Below are positions 46,184 to 54,767 of a DNA stretch of 64,000 nucleotides, piece after piece. The notes under the pieces were generated by a model. It searched no databases, was not told the DNA's origin, and was given only the letters and a program-made list of their open reading frames with translations. The position numbers were made by a program, and so were the translations under genes. Origin of the DNA: UMGS363 sp051891935 (GTDB lineage Bacteria; Bacillota; Clostridia; Oscillospirales; Ruminococcaceae); contig JBJFFR010000157.1 in NCBI GenBank assembly GCA_051891935.1, forward strand, positions 31,637 to 95,636. The letters are read 5' to 3'. Positions within the stretch are counted from its first letter, which is position 1, and every line of letters starts with the position of its first letter.

Positions 46184-47778
46184 GAGTATTCCTTTGAAGC
46201 ACGGATAAAGTCTGCGAAAAGCTTCTGCGGCTTATTCGGACGGGATTTGAACTCGGGGTGGAACTGCACGCCCACAAACCACGGATGATCCTTGACCTCA
46301 ACGATCTCGACAAGTCTTTCATCGGGTGACTGACCTGCGATAACAAGTCCTGCTTCTGTGAGCTTTGAACGGAATGCATTGTTGAATTCCCATCTGTGAC
46401 GGTGACGCTCATAGATAAGCGGTTCGCCGTAAACTCTTTCGGAAGTAGTTCCGCTTGTGAGCTTACAAGGATAAAGTCCAAGACGCATCGTGCCGCCCTT
46501 TTCGGTAACGTCCTTCTGGTCTTCCATAATGTCGATAACGGGATAAGGTGTATCGCCGAACTCTGTAGAATTTGCGCCGGAAAGTCCGAGAACGTTTCTT
46601 GCGTACTCGATAACTGCCATCTGCATACCGAGGCAGATACCAAACAGCGGAACCTTATTTTCACGGGCATAGCGGATAGATTCGATCATGCCTTCGATAC
46701 CACGGTCGCCGAAGCCGCCGGGAACGATGATACCGTCACACTTTGAGAGCATTTCTGCTGCGTTTTCTCTTGTAACCTCTTCGGAATTTATCCATTCGAT
46801 ATTGATATTTACATCATTTACGATACCGCCGTGACGGAGAGCTTCCGCAACGGAAAGATACGCATCGTGGAGAACGACATACTTGCCGACAAGTCCGATA
46901 GTAACCGTCTTATCCGCATTCTTCGCACGGTTGACCATTTCTGTCCACTCGGTAAGATCGGGCTTCTTAACGGGAAGTCCGAGGTGGTGACAAACGCTGT
47001 CTGCAAGTCCTTCTTTTTCGAGCCAGAGCGGAACCTCATAAAGCGAAGGCGCTGTAAGATTCTGGATAACGTCCTCCGCACGTACATTACAGAAAAGAGC
47101 GATCTTTTTACGCATTTCCTCGGGAATTTCCTTTTCGGAACGGCAGACGATGATATTCGGCTGGATCCCGATAGAAAGAAGTTCCTTTGTGGAATGCTGT
47201 GTAGGCTTGGATTTAAGCTCCTCCGAGCCTGCGATATAGGGAACGAGTGTAACGTGGATATAAACTGCGTTTTCTCTGCCAACTTCGGTAACTACCTGAC
47301 GGATAGCTTCGAGGAACGGAGTGGATTCGATGTCGCCAACTGTACCGCCGATCTCGGTGATAACGATGTCGGTATCCTTTTCCTTTCCGACACGGTAAAC
47401 TCTTTCCTTGATCTCGTTTGTGATGTGAGGGATGACCTGAACGGTTCCGCCGAGGTAGTCGCCTCTGCGCTCCTTATTGAGAACGGTCCAGTATATCTTG
47501 CCTGTTGTAACGTTAGAGTTCACCGAGAGATTCTCGTCGATGAAACGCTCATAGTGACCGAGGTCAAGGTCAGTTTCAGCGCCGTCATCAGTAACGAAAA
47601 CCTCACCGTGCTGATAAGGCGACATTGTGCCCGGGTCAAGATTTATATAAGGGTCAAACTTCTGAATTGTAACACGGTAGCCTCTTTCTTTAAGCAGACG
47701 GCCAAGTGATGCGGCGGTAATACCCTTTCCGAGTCCCGAAACAACGCCGCCCGTAACGAATATGTACTTAATCGGCAT
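46171..47778 (-). CDS. pyrG: CTP synthase
   Basis: 535-aa glutamine-dependent enzyme converting UTP to CTP. The N-terminal synthetase domain begins KYIFVTGGVVSGLGKGITAASLG (P-loop), with DPYINLDPGTMSPYQHGEVF and the metal-site EIGGTVGDIES. The C-terminal glutaminase has the cysteine in VPLFGICLGMQMAV and the His/Glu pair in VGVQFHPEFKS. The start at 47778 has AGAAAGGA upstream. The promoter is a consensus one at 47821-47849. There is no obvious GGGC reiterative-transcription start like that of B. subtilis pyrG. Confidence 0.97.
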   Translation of the reverse strand: MPIKYIFVTGGVVSGLGKGITAASLGRLLKERGYRVTIQKFDPYINLDPGTMSPYQHGEVFVTDDGAETDLDLGHYERFIDENLSVNSNVTTGKIYWTVLNKERRGDYLGGTVQVIPHITNEIKERVYRVGKEKDTDIVITEIGGTVGDIESTPFLEAIRQVVTEVGRENAVYIHVTLVPYIAGSEELKSKPTQHSTKELLSIGIQPNIIVCRSEKEIPEEMRKKIALFCNVRAEDVIQNLTAPSLYEVPLWLEKEGLADSVCHHLGLPVKKPDLTEWTEMVNRAKNADKTVTIGLVGKYVVLHDAYLSVAEALRHGGIVNDVNINIEWINSEEVTRENAAEMLSKCDGIIVPGGFGDRGIEGMIESIRYARENKVPLFGICLGMQMAVIEYARNVLGLSGANSTEFGDTPYPVIDIMEDQKDVTEKGGTMRLGLYPCKLTSGTTSERVYGEPLIYERHRHRWEFNNAFRSKLTEAGLVIAGQSPDERLVEIVEVKDHPWFVGVQFHPEFKSRPNKPQKLFADFIRASKEYSNNA

Positions 47779-47820
47779 AATCAAACAATCCTTTCTTACA
47801 AATAAACATACATTACTTCT

Positions 47821-47849
47821 ATTATACCTTTTTTTTATTGAAAATGCAA
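47821..47849 (-). promoter_or_regulatory. pyrG promoter
   Basis: -35 TTGCAT (47849-47844), 17-bp spacer, -10 TATAAT (47826-47821) on the minus strand. Confidence 0.72.
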
Positions 47850-48000
47850 GCATATTTTCAATATTCGGCACATTTTATATATTTTCAACATATTGCAAAT
47901 CGTTCTGTAATCAAAGGACGAAAATACAAAGCATTTGACATAAACCGGTCAAAGAATGATGTATGTAACCGTCCTGCCTTGCTGCGACAGAACGGAATAT

Positions 48001-48360
48001 TTACTTCTCTTTCGACTTAAAAACGCAGGCTGCGATCAGCGCAAAAATCATTGCCGATGTGATACCGCCTGCAGCACCCGTCAGACCGCCCGTGAAAATT
48101 CCGAGAAAGCCTTTTTCATCGACAGCCTTTTGTACGCCCTGAACAAGTACGTTTCCGAACCCTGTCAGCGGAACGCTTGCGCCTGCCCCTGCAAAATCAA
48201 CGATCGGCTGATACCATCCGAGCGCCCCAAGTACAACGCCTGCAACGACATAAGCTGTCAGTATTCTCGCAGGCGTGAGCTTTGTATAGTCGATGAGCAC
48301 CTCACCGACCGCACAGAACAGTCCCCCTATAACGAACGCCCACACATACTCCATTATCAT
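48001..48360 (-). CDS. spoVAE: Stage V sporulation protein AE-like membrane protein
   Basis: 119 aa, four hydrophobic segments. FVIGGLFCAVGEVLIDYTKLTPARILTAYVVAGVVLGALG (48.2-48.35 kb) and the Gly-rich middle with SVPLTGFGNVLVQGV, then GLTGAAGGITSAMIFALIAA, are the pattern of SpoVAC/SpoVAE proteins. These form part of the channel moving dipicolinic acid into and out of the spore core. Missing from this locus are spoVAC, spoVAD and sigG. Its ATG overlaps the enolase stop in an ATGA, so the two are translationally coupled. In Bacillus this gene lies in a spoVA operon, so the position here is unusual. Confidence 0.82.
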   Translation of the reverse strand: MIMEYVWAFVIGGLFCAVGEVLIDYTKLTPARILTAYVVAGVVLGALGWYQPIVDFAGAGASVPLTGFGNVLVQGVQKAVDEKGFLGIFTGGLTGAAGGITSAMIFALIAACVFKSKEK

Positions 48361-49634
48361 AAAGCGATGCCCCCTTTAAGCTCGTCCTCGATCATGAGCA
48401 ACCGATTGTACTTTGCAACACGCTCGCTTCGACAGGGCGCACCCGTCTTTATCTGTCCTGCATTGACCGCAACGGCAAGATCGGCAATGAAAGTATCCTC
48501 CGTTTCACCGCTTCGATGCGAAATTACAGCCTTGTATGAGTGCTTCTGTGCAAGATTTATTGCCGTGAGCGTTTCGGAAAGCGAACCGATCTGATTGAGC
48601 TTTACAAGTATCGCATTCGCCGCACCATGCTCAATACCTCGGCGAAGTCTTTCGGGATTCGTCACAAAAAGGTCATCGCCCACAAGCTGAACCTTGTTTC
48701 CAAGCTCATCGGTAAGCTTTTTCCAGCCTTCCCAGTCGTCCTCGTCAAGCGGATCCTCGATCGAAGCAATGGGATAAAGGTCGCAGATATTCTTCCACTC
48801 GGAAATAAGCTCGTCAGCGGAACACTGCTTCTTCTTTTTCGGCATAAAATATCCCCTGCCGCCGTTCGGAGCTTTCCATTCGCTCGCCGCCGCGTCAAGC
48901 GCAAGCACAAAGTCCTCACGGGGACGATAGCCTGCCCTTTCGATAGCTTCAAGTATCAGCTCGATAGCGTCACGCTCGCCCGAAAGGTCGGGTGCAAAGC
49001 CGCCCTCGTCACCGACGCCCGTTGACAAGCCTTTTTGTTTAAGGATAGCCGCAAGCGAATGATACACCTCGCAGCATTGCCGCAGACCCTCGTGAAAGCT
49101 CTGCGCTCCCCTTGGGATAATCATAAATTCCTGGATATCAAGGTTGTTCGCAGCGTGAGCGCCGCCGTTAAGAATGTTCATCATCGGCATCGGGAGCTTT
49201 CTTCCGTTCACACCGCCGAGGAAACGGTATAGCGGAACGTGATAAAAGTTCGCCGCCGCATTTGCACAGGCAAGCGAAGCTGCAAGTATAGCATTTGCGC
49301 CCAACTTGCTCTTGTTCTCCGTTCCGTCCGCCCTGATAAGAGCGCTGTCGATCAGAAAAATATCCGAAGCGTTCAGACCTTTAAGCGCAAGGTTGATCGT
49401 GTTGCTGATGTTTGTGGCGGCGCCCAGCGTTCCCTTTCCGTCGAACCGCTTTGCGTCACCGTCACGAAGCTCGTAAGCCTCAAACGCACCCGTACTTGCA
49501 CCGCTTGGAGCAGCACCGAAACCAACAGTGCCGTCCGTCAGTATGACCTGCGCCTGAACGCTCGGATTTCCTCTTGAATCAATGATCTCCCGACCAATGA
49601 CCTGATCAATGATCGGCTTTGTTATAATATTCAT
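48357..49634 (-). CDS. eno: Enolase
   Basis: 425-aa Mg-dependent enzyme converting 2-phosphoglycerate to PEP. Motifs in order: IIDSRGNPSVQ, the substrate loop GAAPSGASTGAFEAYELRDGD, MPMMNILNGGAHAANNLDIQEFMI, STGVGDEGGFAPDL, the metal ligands in LALDAAASE, IEDPLDEDDWEGW and LVGDDLFVTN, and VSHRSGETEDTFIADLAVA with the catalytic residues. The start at 49634 has AAAGGA 9 bases upstream; the in-frame extension is rejected. Some substitutions (CRSERVAKYNRLL, GGFAPDLSGERDAIELI) are slightly divergent from housekeeping Clostridial enolases. It overlaps spoVAE by 4 bp. Confidence 0.96.
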   Translation of the reverse strand: MNIITKPIIDQVIGREIIDSRGNPSVQAQVILTDGTVGFGAAPSGASTGAFEAYELRDGDAKRFDGKGTLGAATNISNTINLALKGLNASDIFLIDSALIRADGTENKSKLGANAILAASLACANAAANFYHVPLYRFLGGVNGRKLPMPMMNILNGGAHAANNLDIQEFMIIPRGAQSFHEGLRQCCEVYHSLAAILKQKGLSTGVGDEGGFAPDLSGERDAIELILEAIERAGYRPREDFVLALDAAASEWKAPNGGRGYFMPKKKKQCSADELISEWKNICDLYPIASIEDPLDEDDWEGWKKLTDELGNKVQLVGDDLFVTNPERLRRGIEHGAANAILVKLNQIGSLSETLTAINLAQKHSYKAVISHRSGETEDTFIADLAVAVNAGQIKTGAPCRSERVAKYNRLLMIEDELKGGIAL

Positions 49635-49709
49635 AGCAAAAATTCCTTTCAGATTTTTATGAATATTATAAACCAAAGTTTGCAAAGCTATACATAATAC
49701 TAATAACAT

Positions 49710-49742
49710 AAAGGCACTTTTCGATAACTCAAAAGTGCCTTT
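49710..49742 (-). terminator. Terminator of cca
   Basis: Perfect 12-bp stem AAAGGCACTTTT (49710-49721) / AAAAGTGCCTTT (49731-49742), weak T run on the minus strand. Confidence 0.7.
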
Positions 49743-49750
49743 CATATATA

Positions 49751-51076
49751 TTATATCAATTTTTTTGCAGCTGAAATAAGTTCAGCCTTTTCGTTGCGAA
49801 CCTTTTCATCAATATGCATCATAAGAAGCTCGTCAAGAATCTCGCCTATCCTGCTTCCCTGCACACCGAGAGCGGCAATATCCGTTCCCTTTATGTCAAG
49901 CTGGGAAATGCTAATGCACTCCTTGTTGTGAAGGATAAGCTTTGCTTTTGCTTCCATTGCTTCAAGTATCTGCACCCTTTCAAAACAGATGCTCTGCTTT
50001 GCACGGCTGTCCGACTTCATCATCTCGGTAAGCTTGAAGAAATACTGCGGGCCGACCGCCGAAAGGAGCTTTTTAACGACCTTTTCATCGTCGATCGGTG
50101 TAACATAATGGAACTTAATAAGCTGCGTTACACATTTGATCGTTTCGGACGAGAAGTTCATACGGCGCATGATCATTTCAGCCATTTCAGCGCTTTCCGA
50201 TTCATGTCCCGGGAAATGTCCGCTGCCCTCTTCATCAAAAACGCAGCATTTCGGTTTTGCAATATCGTGGAAAAACAGCGCAAGACGAACTTCACGGTCA
50301 GCAACCGAGTTTTCAATCGCAACCGCAGTATGTTTCCATACATCATAAATATGGTATCTGCTGTGCTGATCGAAGCCCACGCAGGGCATTATTTCCGGGA
50401 AAAGCGTGCCGAACACATCAGCAAACGACACAAGAACATTCGCAGGAGAACTTCCCATAATAAGAAGCTCAAATTCCTTTGCCAAACGTTCGGGAGCAAC
50501 ATTCAGCAGCAAATTTTTCATTTCATGTATCGCATTTTCAGTTGGCAGATCTATCTCAAAACCAAGCTCCGAGGCAAAACGCAGCGCACGGATAATCCTC
50601 AACGCATCCTCGTCAAAGCGGATACACGGGTTTCCGACGCATCTTATCACCTGTCTGAACAGATCCTTCTGACCGCCGTAATTATCGACAATGCCTATCT
50701 TGGCGTTATATGCCATTGCGTTTATCGTAAAATCACGCCTTGAAAGATCATCGGCAAGATTGTTTGCATACTCCACCGATTCGGGTCTGCGGTGATCAAG
50801 ATATTCGCCGTCAATGCGGAAGGTCGTTACCTCTACATAATCATCGCCCGAAACGACCGTCACCGTTCCGTGTTTAAGTCCCGTTTCAATGACATTAAAT
50901 CCGACAAGGCAGGCTTTTACTTCCTCGGGCAGAGCGGAAGTCGTAACATCGTAGTCGCGCGGATCCTTTCCGAGAATGGAATCACGAACGCAGCCTCCGA
51001 CAATGTATGCTTCATATCCGCTTTTCTCAAGCGCATTAAGTATTTTTTTTACATTTTCAGGAATATAGATATCCAT
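49751..51076 (-). CDS. cca: CCA tRNA nucleotidyltransferase
   Basis: 441-aa class II enzyme adding or repairing the 3' CCA of tRNA. The head domain has AYIVGGCVRDSILGKDPRDYDVTTSA with the two catalytic aspartates, RRDFTINAMAYN and the RIIRALRFASELGF helix used in template-like base recognition. A HD-type segment follows, LALFFHDIAKPKC with FPGHESESAEMAE, seen in bacterial CCA enzymes with possible phosphohydrolase activity. A poly(A) polymerase of the same family is less likely. It is a single gene with its own terminator. Confidence 0.93.
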   Translation of the reverse strand: MDIYIPENVKKILNALEKSGYEAYIVGGCVRDSILGKDPRDYDVTTSALPEEVKACLVGFNVIETGLKHGTVTVVSGDDYVEVTTFRIDGEYLDHRRPESVEYANNLADDLSRRDFTINAMAYNAKIGIVDNYGGQKDLFRQVIRCVGNPCIRFDEDALRIIRALRFASELGFEIDLPTENAIHEMKNLLLNVAPERLAKEFELLIMGSSPANVLVSFADVFGTLFPEIMPCVGFDQHSRYHIYDVWKHTAVAIENSVADREVRLALFFHDIAKPKCCVFDEEGSGHFPGHESESAEMAEMIMRRMNFSSETIKCVTQLIKFHYVTPIDDEKVVKKLLSAVGPQYFFKLTEMMKSDSRAKQSICFERVQILEAMEAKAKLILHNKECISISQLDIKGTDIAALGVQGSRIGEILDELLMMHIDEKVRNEKAELISAAKKLI

Positions 51077-51173
51077 TTATTTCTCCAGACTTTTTCTATG
51101 AATTTTTAAAACGCTGCAGTAAATAATAATGTCGTGCCACAAAGGCAAATCAAACAAAAGGAGATCATTTATC

Positions 51174-51341
51174 ATGCCTAAGAATCCAAGTATCCATTGC
51201 GACGTTTCTTCCTGCAAATTCAATATGCACAACGAAAACTACTGCACACTCGAATCCATCAAGGTCGGAACACACGAGCCTAACCCGACAGTTCCCGAGT
51301 GCGTAGACTGCGAATCTTTCGTTAAAAAGTGCTGCGAATAA
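51174..51341 (+). CDS. DUF1540 small cysteine-rich protein
   Basis: 55 aa from the ATG at 51174 (AAAAGGAGATC upstream). The fold is set by cysteines in SIHCDVSSCKFNMHNENYC and TVPECVDCESFVKKCCE: a single DUF1540 unit, C-x4-C-x8-C...C-x2-C. The pattern suggests a small metal- or disulfide-stabilised protein. DUF1540 proteins are common in spore-forming Firmicutes but no role is established. It is transcribed alone between two divergent/convergent neighbours (cca, GH13). Confidence 0.8.
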   Translation: MPKNPSIHCDVSSCKFNMHNENYCTLESIKVGTHEPNPTVPECVDCESFVKKCCE

Positions 51342-51382
51342 GATAACGGCATTTATTCGGGGAGAATACTCCCCGATACATA

Positions 51383-53125
51383 TCAATCATTAACAAGTTC
51401 AAATCTTGGCTTGCGAACGCCATGATCGTCAACATCTTCAAGGAACATATCAAGCGGTCTTGCCCATACGTCTGGCTTTCCATCAAGTGACATATAAACA
51501 GCTATAGGTGTGCCGACCTCGTGATCCTTTGCAACGTTGAGCAGGACATAATTTCCGCCCTTGAAATGCTTGTAGTGACCGCCGAGAACGTGCTTTCTTC
51601 CGTCGGGAACGCCAAACGACTTAACGCCGTTGCCCTTGTCGGCTGCAGGAGTTACACACGGAGCCTTTTCTTCCTCAACTGCAGGTGCAGCAGGCTCGGC
51701 AGGCTTTACGGGAGCTGCTTCAACTATAGGCTTCGGCTCGTCCTTCGGAGCTTCAACAGGCTTTTCTTCATCCTTTACAGGAGCAATTGCACTGTCAACG
51801 AGTACCATTGAGCAGTTCTTCGGAACAGTTATCTCCGCATTGCCGTTGTTAACGCTGAACTGTCTGCCCGAAAGTCGGTCGGCAAGCTTTGAATATTTTG
51901 TATTGAAACGGAAGGTATAGTCACCGTCGCTGATGTTAAGAGCGATGTAAACTATATCTCCGTCCTTTTCACGCTTGAAAAGGAATGTCTGATTTTTCAG
52001 ATCCATTTTCGCATAAGAGCCTGTCTGAACGGCAGGAAGGCTCATACGGATAGCGCCGAGTGCGGAAATATGCTTCAAAAGCTTTTCATTCTTCTCGGGC
52101 ATATCAAGCTCGATGCATGGACGAAGCGGAAGATCGGCGTCTGCACCGTGTCCCTTTACACCCTTGATGCCGAATTCACTTCCGTAGTAAACGGACGGAA
52201 CGCCGTACATCATGTACATCATTGTGTAGCAGCACTCGATATGATCGGGGTTGCGCAGAACGGATGCAAGACGGGGAACGTCGTGGTTATCAAGGAAGTT
52301 GTACATATATACCTGACCGTACTGGCCGAGCTGATACTCGATAGAATGAGCAATTTCAAAGTAATTGCGGTCATTGTGCGAAGAGTAGATACCCTTGTAG
52401 CACTGATAGTTCGTAACACAGTCGAACATCTCGGGATTTGCCCAGTGTGCATAGTTGCCGTGGATTATCTCACCCATGAGCCAGAAATCGGGCTTCATAT
52501 TCCTTGTAAAGCTGTGTATGCGTCTGATAAAATCATCGGTAAGGCAGTCGGCAGCGTCAAAGCGGATCCCGTCAATATCCCATTCTTCGATCCAGTATTT
52601 TACTGCGGAAAGAAGATAGTCAACGACCTCGCCGTTGTGAAGATTGAGCTTTACAAGGTCATAGCAGTTGTTCCAGCCTTCATACCAGAAGCCGTCGTTA
52701 TAAGAAGAGTTTCCGCCGAAATTAAGTCCGCAGAACCAGTCCTTATAGCGTGAGCCGCCCTTGTTTTGACGAACGTCCATAAACTGAGCATTATCTCTTC
52801 CAACATGGTTGAAAACGCCGTCAAGAACAACACGGATGCCATTTTTGTGTAAAGCGTCGCAGACATCCTTAAAATCCTGATTTGTTCCGAGTCGGCGGTC
52901 GATCACTTTATAATCAATAGTATCATATCCGTGCTTGACCGATTCAAAAACAGGTCCGAAATAAACGACATTGAAATTCATCTCTTTAAGATGAGGTATC
53001 CAGTCGATGACCTTTCTTATTCTTGGTACGGGAGTTTCCGACGATTCGGCGTGAGTAGTTTCACATCCGCAGAATCCGAGCGGATAAATATGATAAACAT
53101 TGCTTTTTTCAATCCAATGCGACAT
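51383..53125 (-). CDS. GH13 alpha-amylase-family enzyme fused to a DUF1653 domain
   Basis: 580 aa, no signal peptide. Residues about 1-445 are a GH13 barrel plus C-terminal beta domain: VYHIYPLGFCG, VLDGVFNHVGRD, the nucleophile Asp in DIDGIRFDAADCL, the acid/base Glu in FWLMGEIIHG, and FLDNHDVPRLAS with the third carboxylate. This is the cyclomaltodextrinase/neopullulanase-like branch. A Pro/Glu/Ala/Val-rich linker (about 447-511) connects to a complete DUF1653 domain (about 512-577: GGHYKHFKGGNYVLLNVA, VYMSLDGKPDVWARPLDMF). DUF1653 usually stands alone and is of unknown function. It probably degrades maltodextrins inside the cell. Confidence 0.92.
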   Translation of the reverse strand: MSHWIEKSNVYHIYPLGFCGCETTHAESSETPVPRIRKVIDWIPHLKEMNFNVVYFGPVFESVKHGYDTIDYKVIDRRLGTNQDFKDVCDALHKNGIRVVLDGVFNHVGRDNAQFMDVRQNKGGSRYKDWFCGLNFGGNSSYNDGFWYEGWNNCYDLVKLNLHNGEVVDYLLSAVKYWIEEWDIDGIRFDAADCLTDDFIRRIHSFTRNMKPDFWLMGEIIHGNYAHWANPEMFDCVTNYQCYKGIYSSHNDRNYFEIAHSIEYQLGQYGQVYMYNFLDNHDVPRLASVLRNPDHIECCYTMMYMMYGVPSVYYGSEFGIKGVKGHGADADLPLRPCIELDMPEKNEKLLKHISALGAIRMSLPAVQTGSYAKMDLKNQTFLFKREKDGDIVYIALNISDGDYTFRFNTKYSKLADRLSGRQFSVNNGNAEITVPKNCSMVLVDSAIAPVKDEEKPVEAPKDEPKPIVEAAPVKPAEPAAPAVEEEKAPCVTPAADKGNGVKSFGVPDGRKHVLGGHYKHFKGGNYVLLNVAKDHEVGTPIAVYMSLDGKPDVWARPLDMFLEDVDDHGVRKPRFELVND

Positions 53126-53253
53126 TTTGCATACCTCATTTCATAATCTGTTTATATTATACCATATCTGATATACTTTGTCCAGTATTTTTTAACAAAA
53201 AGCTTGATTTAAATCAGAATTTGGCACTCAATAACCAAGTTTTTCAAAAACAT

Positions 53254-53282
53254 TGAAATTGTGCTTTTTTTATGCTATAATT
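53254..53282 (+). promoter_or_regulatory. Promoter of DUF896-nspC
   Basis: TTGAAA (53254-53259), 17-bp spacer, TATAAT (53277-53282). Confidence 0.75.
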
Positions 53283-53314
53283 ATATCATAATATTTTGGG
53301 AGGAAAATAATAAA

Positions 53315-53524
53315 ATGACACAGGATCAGATCGAACGTATAAATGAACTTGCTCGCAAATCGAGGACTCCCGAGGGTCTTACCGACGCCGAAAAAGAAGA
53401 ACAGACAGCTCTGCGCAACAAGTTCCGTGCGGATTTCAAAGCAAATCTTGAATCACAGCTGAAAAATATTGAGATAGTTGACAATGTCGAAGAAGCAAGA
53501 AACAAAGGAGAAAAGAGATCATGA
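53315..53524 (+). CDS. DUF896 (YnzC-like) protein
   Basis: 69-aa helical cytosolic protein beginning IERINELARKSRTPEGLTDAEKEEQTALRNKF, the conserved UPF0291/DUF896 helix-loop-helix (I-N-E-L-A-x-K-x..G-L-T-x-E-E). B. subtilis YnzC is of this family and its function is unknown. The ATG at 53315 follows GGGAGGAAA. Its stop codon TGA overlaps the next start in an ATGA, so it is translationally coupled to the carboxynorspermidine decarboxylase gene. Confidence 0.88.
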   Translation: MTQDQIERINELARKSRTPEGLTDAEKEEQTALRNKFRADFKANLESQLKNIEIVDNVEEARNKGEKRS

Positions 53525-54645
53525 CAAAAAACGTTCCAACCCCTTGCTACATCACGGATGAGGCGCTGCTTCGGAAAAATCTTGAGATACTAAAGAGTGT
53601 TTCCGACCGCTGCGGCTGCAAAATTCTCCTTGCGCAGAAGGCTTTTTCGATGTACTGCACCTATCCGCTCATCCGCCGGTACCTTTGCGGAACGACAGCA
53701 AGCGGACTTTACGAAGCTCGGCTCGGAGCAGAAGAAATGGGCGGAGAGGTTCACGTTTTTAATCCTGCATACCGTGAAAGCGACTTCCGTGAGATAGTAA
53801 AGCTCTGCGACCATATCGTTTTCAACAATGTCGCCCAGTTTGAGAAATTCTATCCGATCGTCAAGGAAAGCGGCAGAAAAATTCATTGCGCAATCCGTGT
53901 GAATCCCGAGTATTCCGAGCAGGACACCGAAATCTACGACCCGTGCGCTCCGAATTCACGGCTCGGTTCAGTCGTTTCCGCTCTGCCCGACAAGCTTCCC
54001 GAGGGAATTGACGGTCTGCATTTCCATACGATGTGCGAACAGAACTCCGATGTCCTCGTCCGTACATACAAGGTATTTGAGGAGAAATTCGGCAAGTATT
54101 TTCCGCAGCTTACCTGGCTCAACTTCGGCGGCGGTCATCACATTACCCGTGATAACTACGATCGTGACGCTTTATGCAGCCTTATTTCGGATGTAAAATC
54201 ACGTTATCCTCTCGATATCTATCTTGAACCCGGTGAAGCGATCGCTCTTAACGCAGGTTTTCTTGTTACCGAGGTTCTTGACATTTTCCAAAACGGCATG
54301 AACATTGCGATCGTTGATACTTCCGCAGAGTGTCACATGCCCGATGTTCTTGAAATGCCCTATCGTCCGAACATACAAGGCTCGGGAAAATCGGGAGAAA
54401 AGCCGTACACCTACCGTCTTGGCGGTCCGACCTGTCTTGCGGGAGATATAATCGGAGATTACAGCTTTGACGCTCCGCTCAAAGTCGGCGACAGGCTCGT
54501 TTTCGAGGATATGGCTATCTATTCAATGGTAAAGAACAACACCTTTAACGGCATTCCCCTTCCGACTATAATCTATCGCCGTGAAAACGGTGAAAATCAG
54601 ATCATCAAATCATTCTCATACGATGATTTTAAATCAAGACTATGA
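53521..54645 (+). CDS. nspC: Carboxynorspermidine/carboxyspermidine decarboxylase
   Basis: 374-aa PLP enzyme of the alanine racemase-fold decarboxylases, last step of spermidine or norspermidine synthesis by the aspartate-semialdehyde route. TPCYITDEALLRKNLEIL and the PLP lysine in CKILLAQKAFSMY open the barrel. GIDGLHFHTMCEQNSD, LNFGGGHHITRDNYD and the substrate-site LGGPTCLAGDIIGDY with catalytic cysteine follow, then MAIYSMVKNNTFNG. No carboxynorspermidine dehydrogenase is adjacent. It is coupled to the upstream DUF896 gene and ends at a strong terminator. Confidence 0.93.
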   Translation: MTKNVPTPCYITDEALLRKNLEILKSVSDRCGCKILLAQKAFSMYCTYPLIRRYLCGTTASGLYEARLGAEEMGGEVHVFNPAYRESDFREIVKLCDHIVFNNVAQFEKFYPIVKESGRKIHCAIRVNPEYSEQDTEIYDPCAPNSRLGSVVSALPDKLPEGIDGLHFHTMCEQNSDVLVRTYKVFEEKFGKYFPQLTWLNFGGGHHITRDNYDRDALCSLISDVKSRYPLDIYLEPGEAIALNAGFLVTEVLDIFQNGMNIAIVDTSAECHMPDVLEMPYRPNIQGSGKSGEKPYTYRLGGPTCLAGDIIGDYSFDAPLKVGDRLVFEDMAIYSMVKNNTFNGIPLPTIIYRRENGENQIIKSFSYDDFKSRL

Positions 54646-54654
54646 CAACTAATT

Positions 54655-54692
54655 AACCACGCTGTCCCAAATATTGGACAGCGTGGTTTTTT
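54655..54692 (+). terminator. Terminator of nspC
   Basis: Perfect 13-bp stem AACCACGCTGTCC (54655-54667) / GGACAGCGTGGTT (54676-54688) followed by TTTTTTA. Confidence 0.88.
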
Positions 54693-54698
54693 ATATAT

Positions 54699-54732
54699 GC
54701 AAAAATGCTCCGCAGGTTTCCCTGCAGAGCAT
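54699..54732 (-). terminator. Terminator of the large surface-protein gene
   Basis: ATGCTCCGCAGG (54705-54716) pairs with CCTGCAGAGCAT (54721-54732), one G-U; the minus strand then reads TTTTTG. Confidence 0.8.
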
Positions 54733-54767
54733 ATTTTTGTTATTTAGGTTTATTTGGCTGTGATCAA

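Noticed and set aside
49814..50743. Plus-strand frame opposite cca
   Set aside because: No family resemblance and no ribosome site; cca motifs are intact on the other strand.
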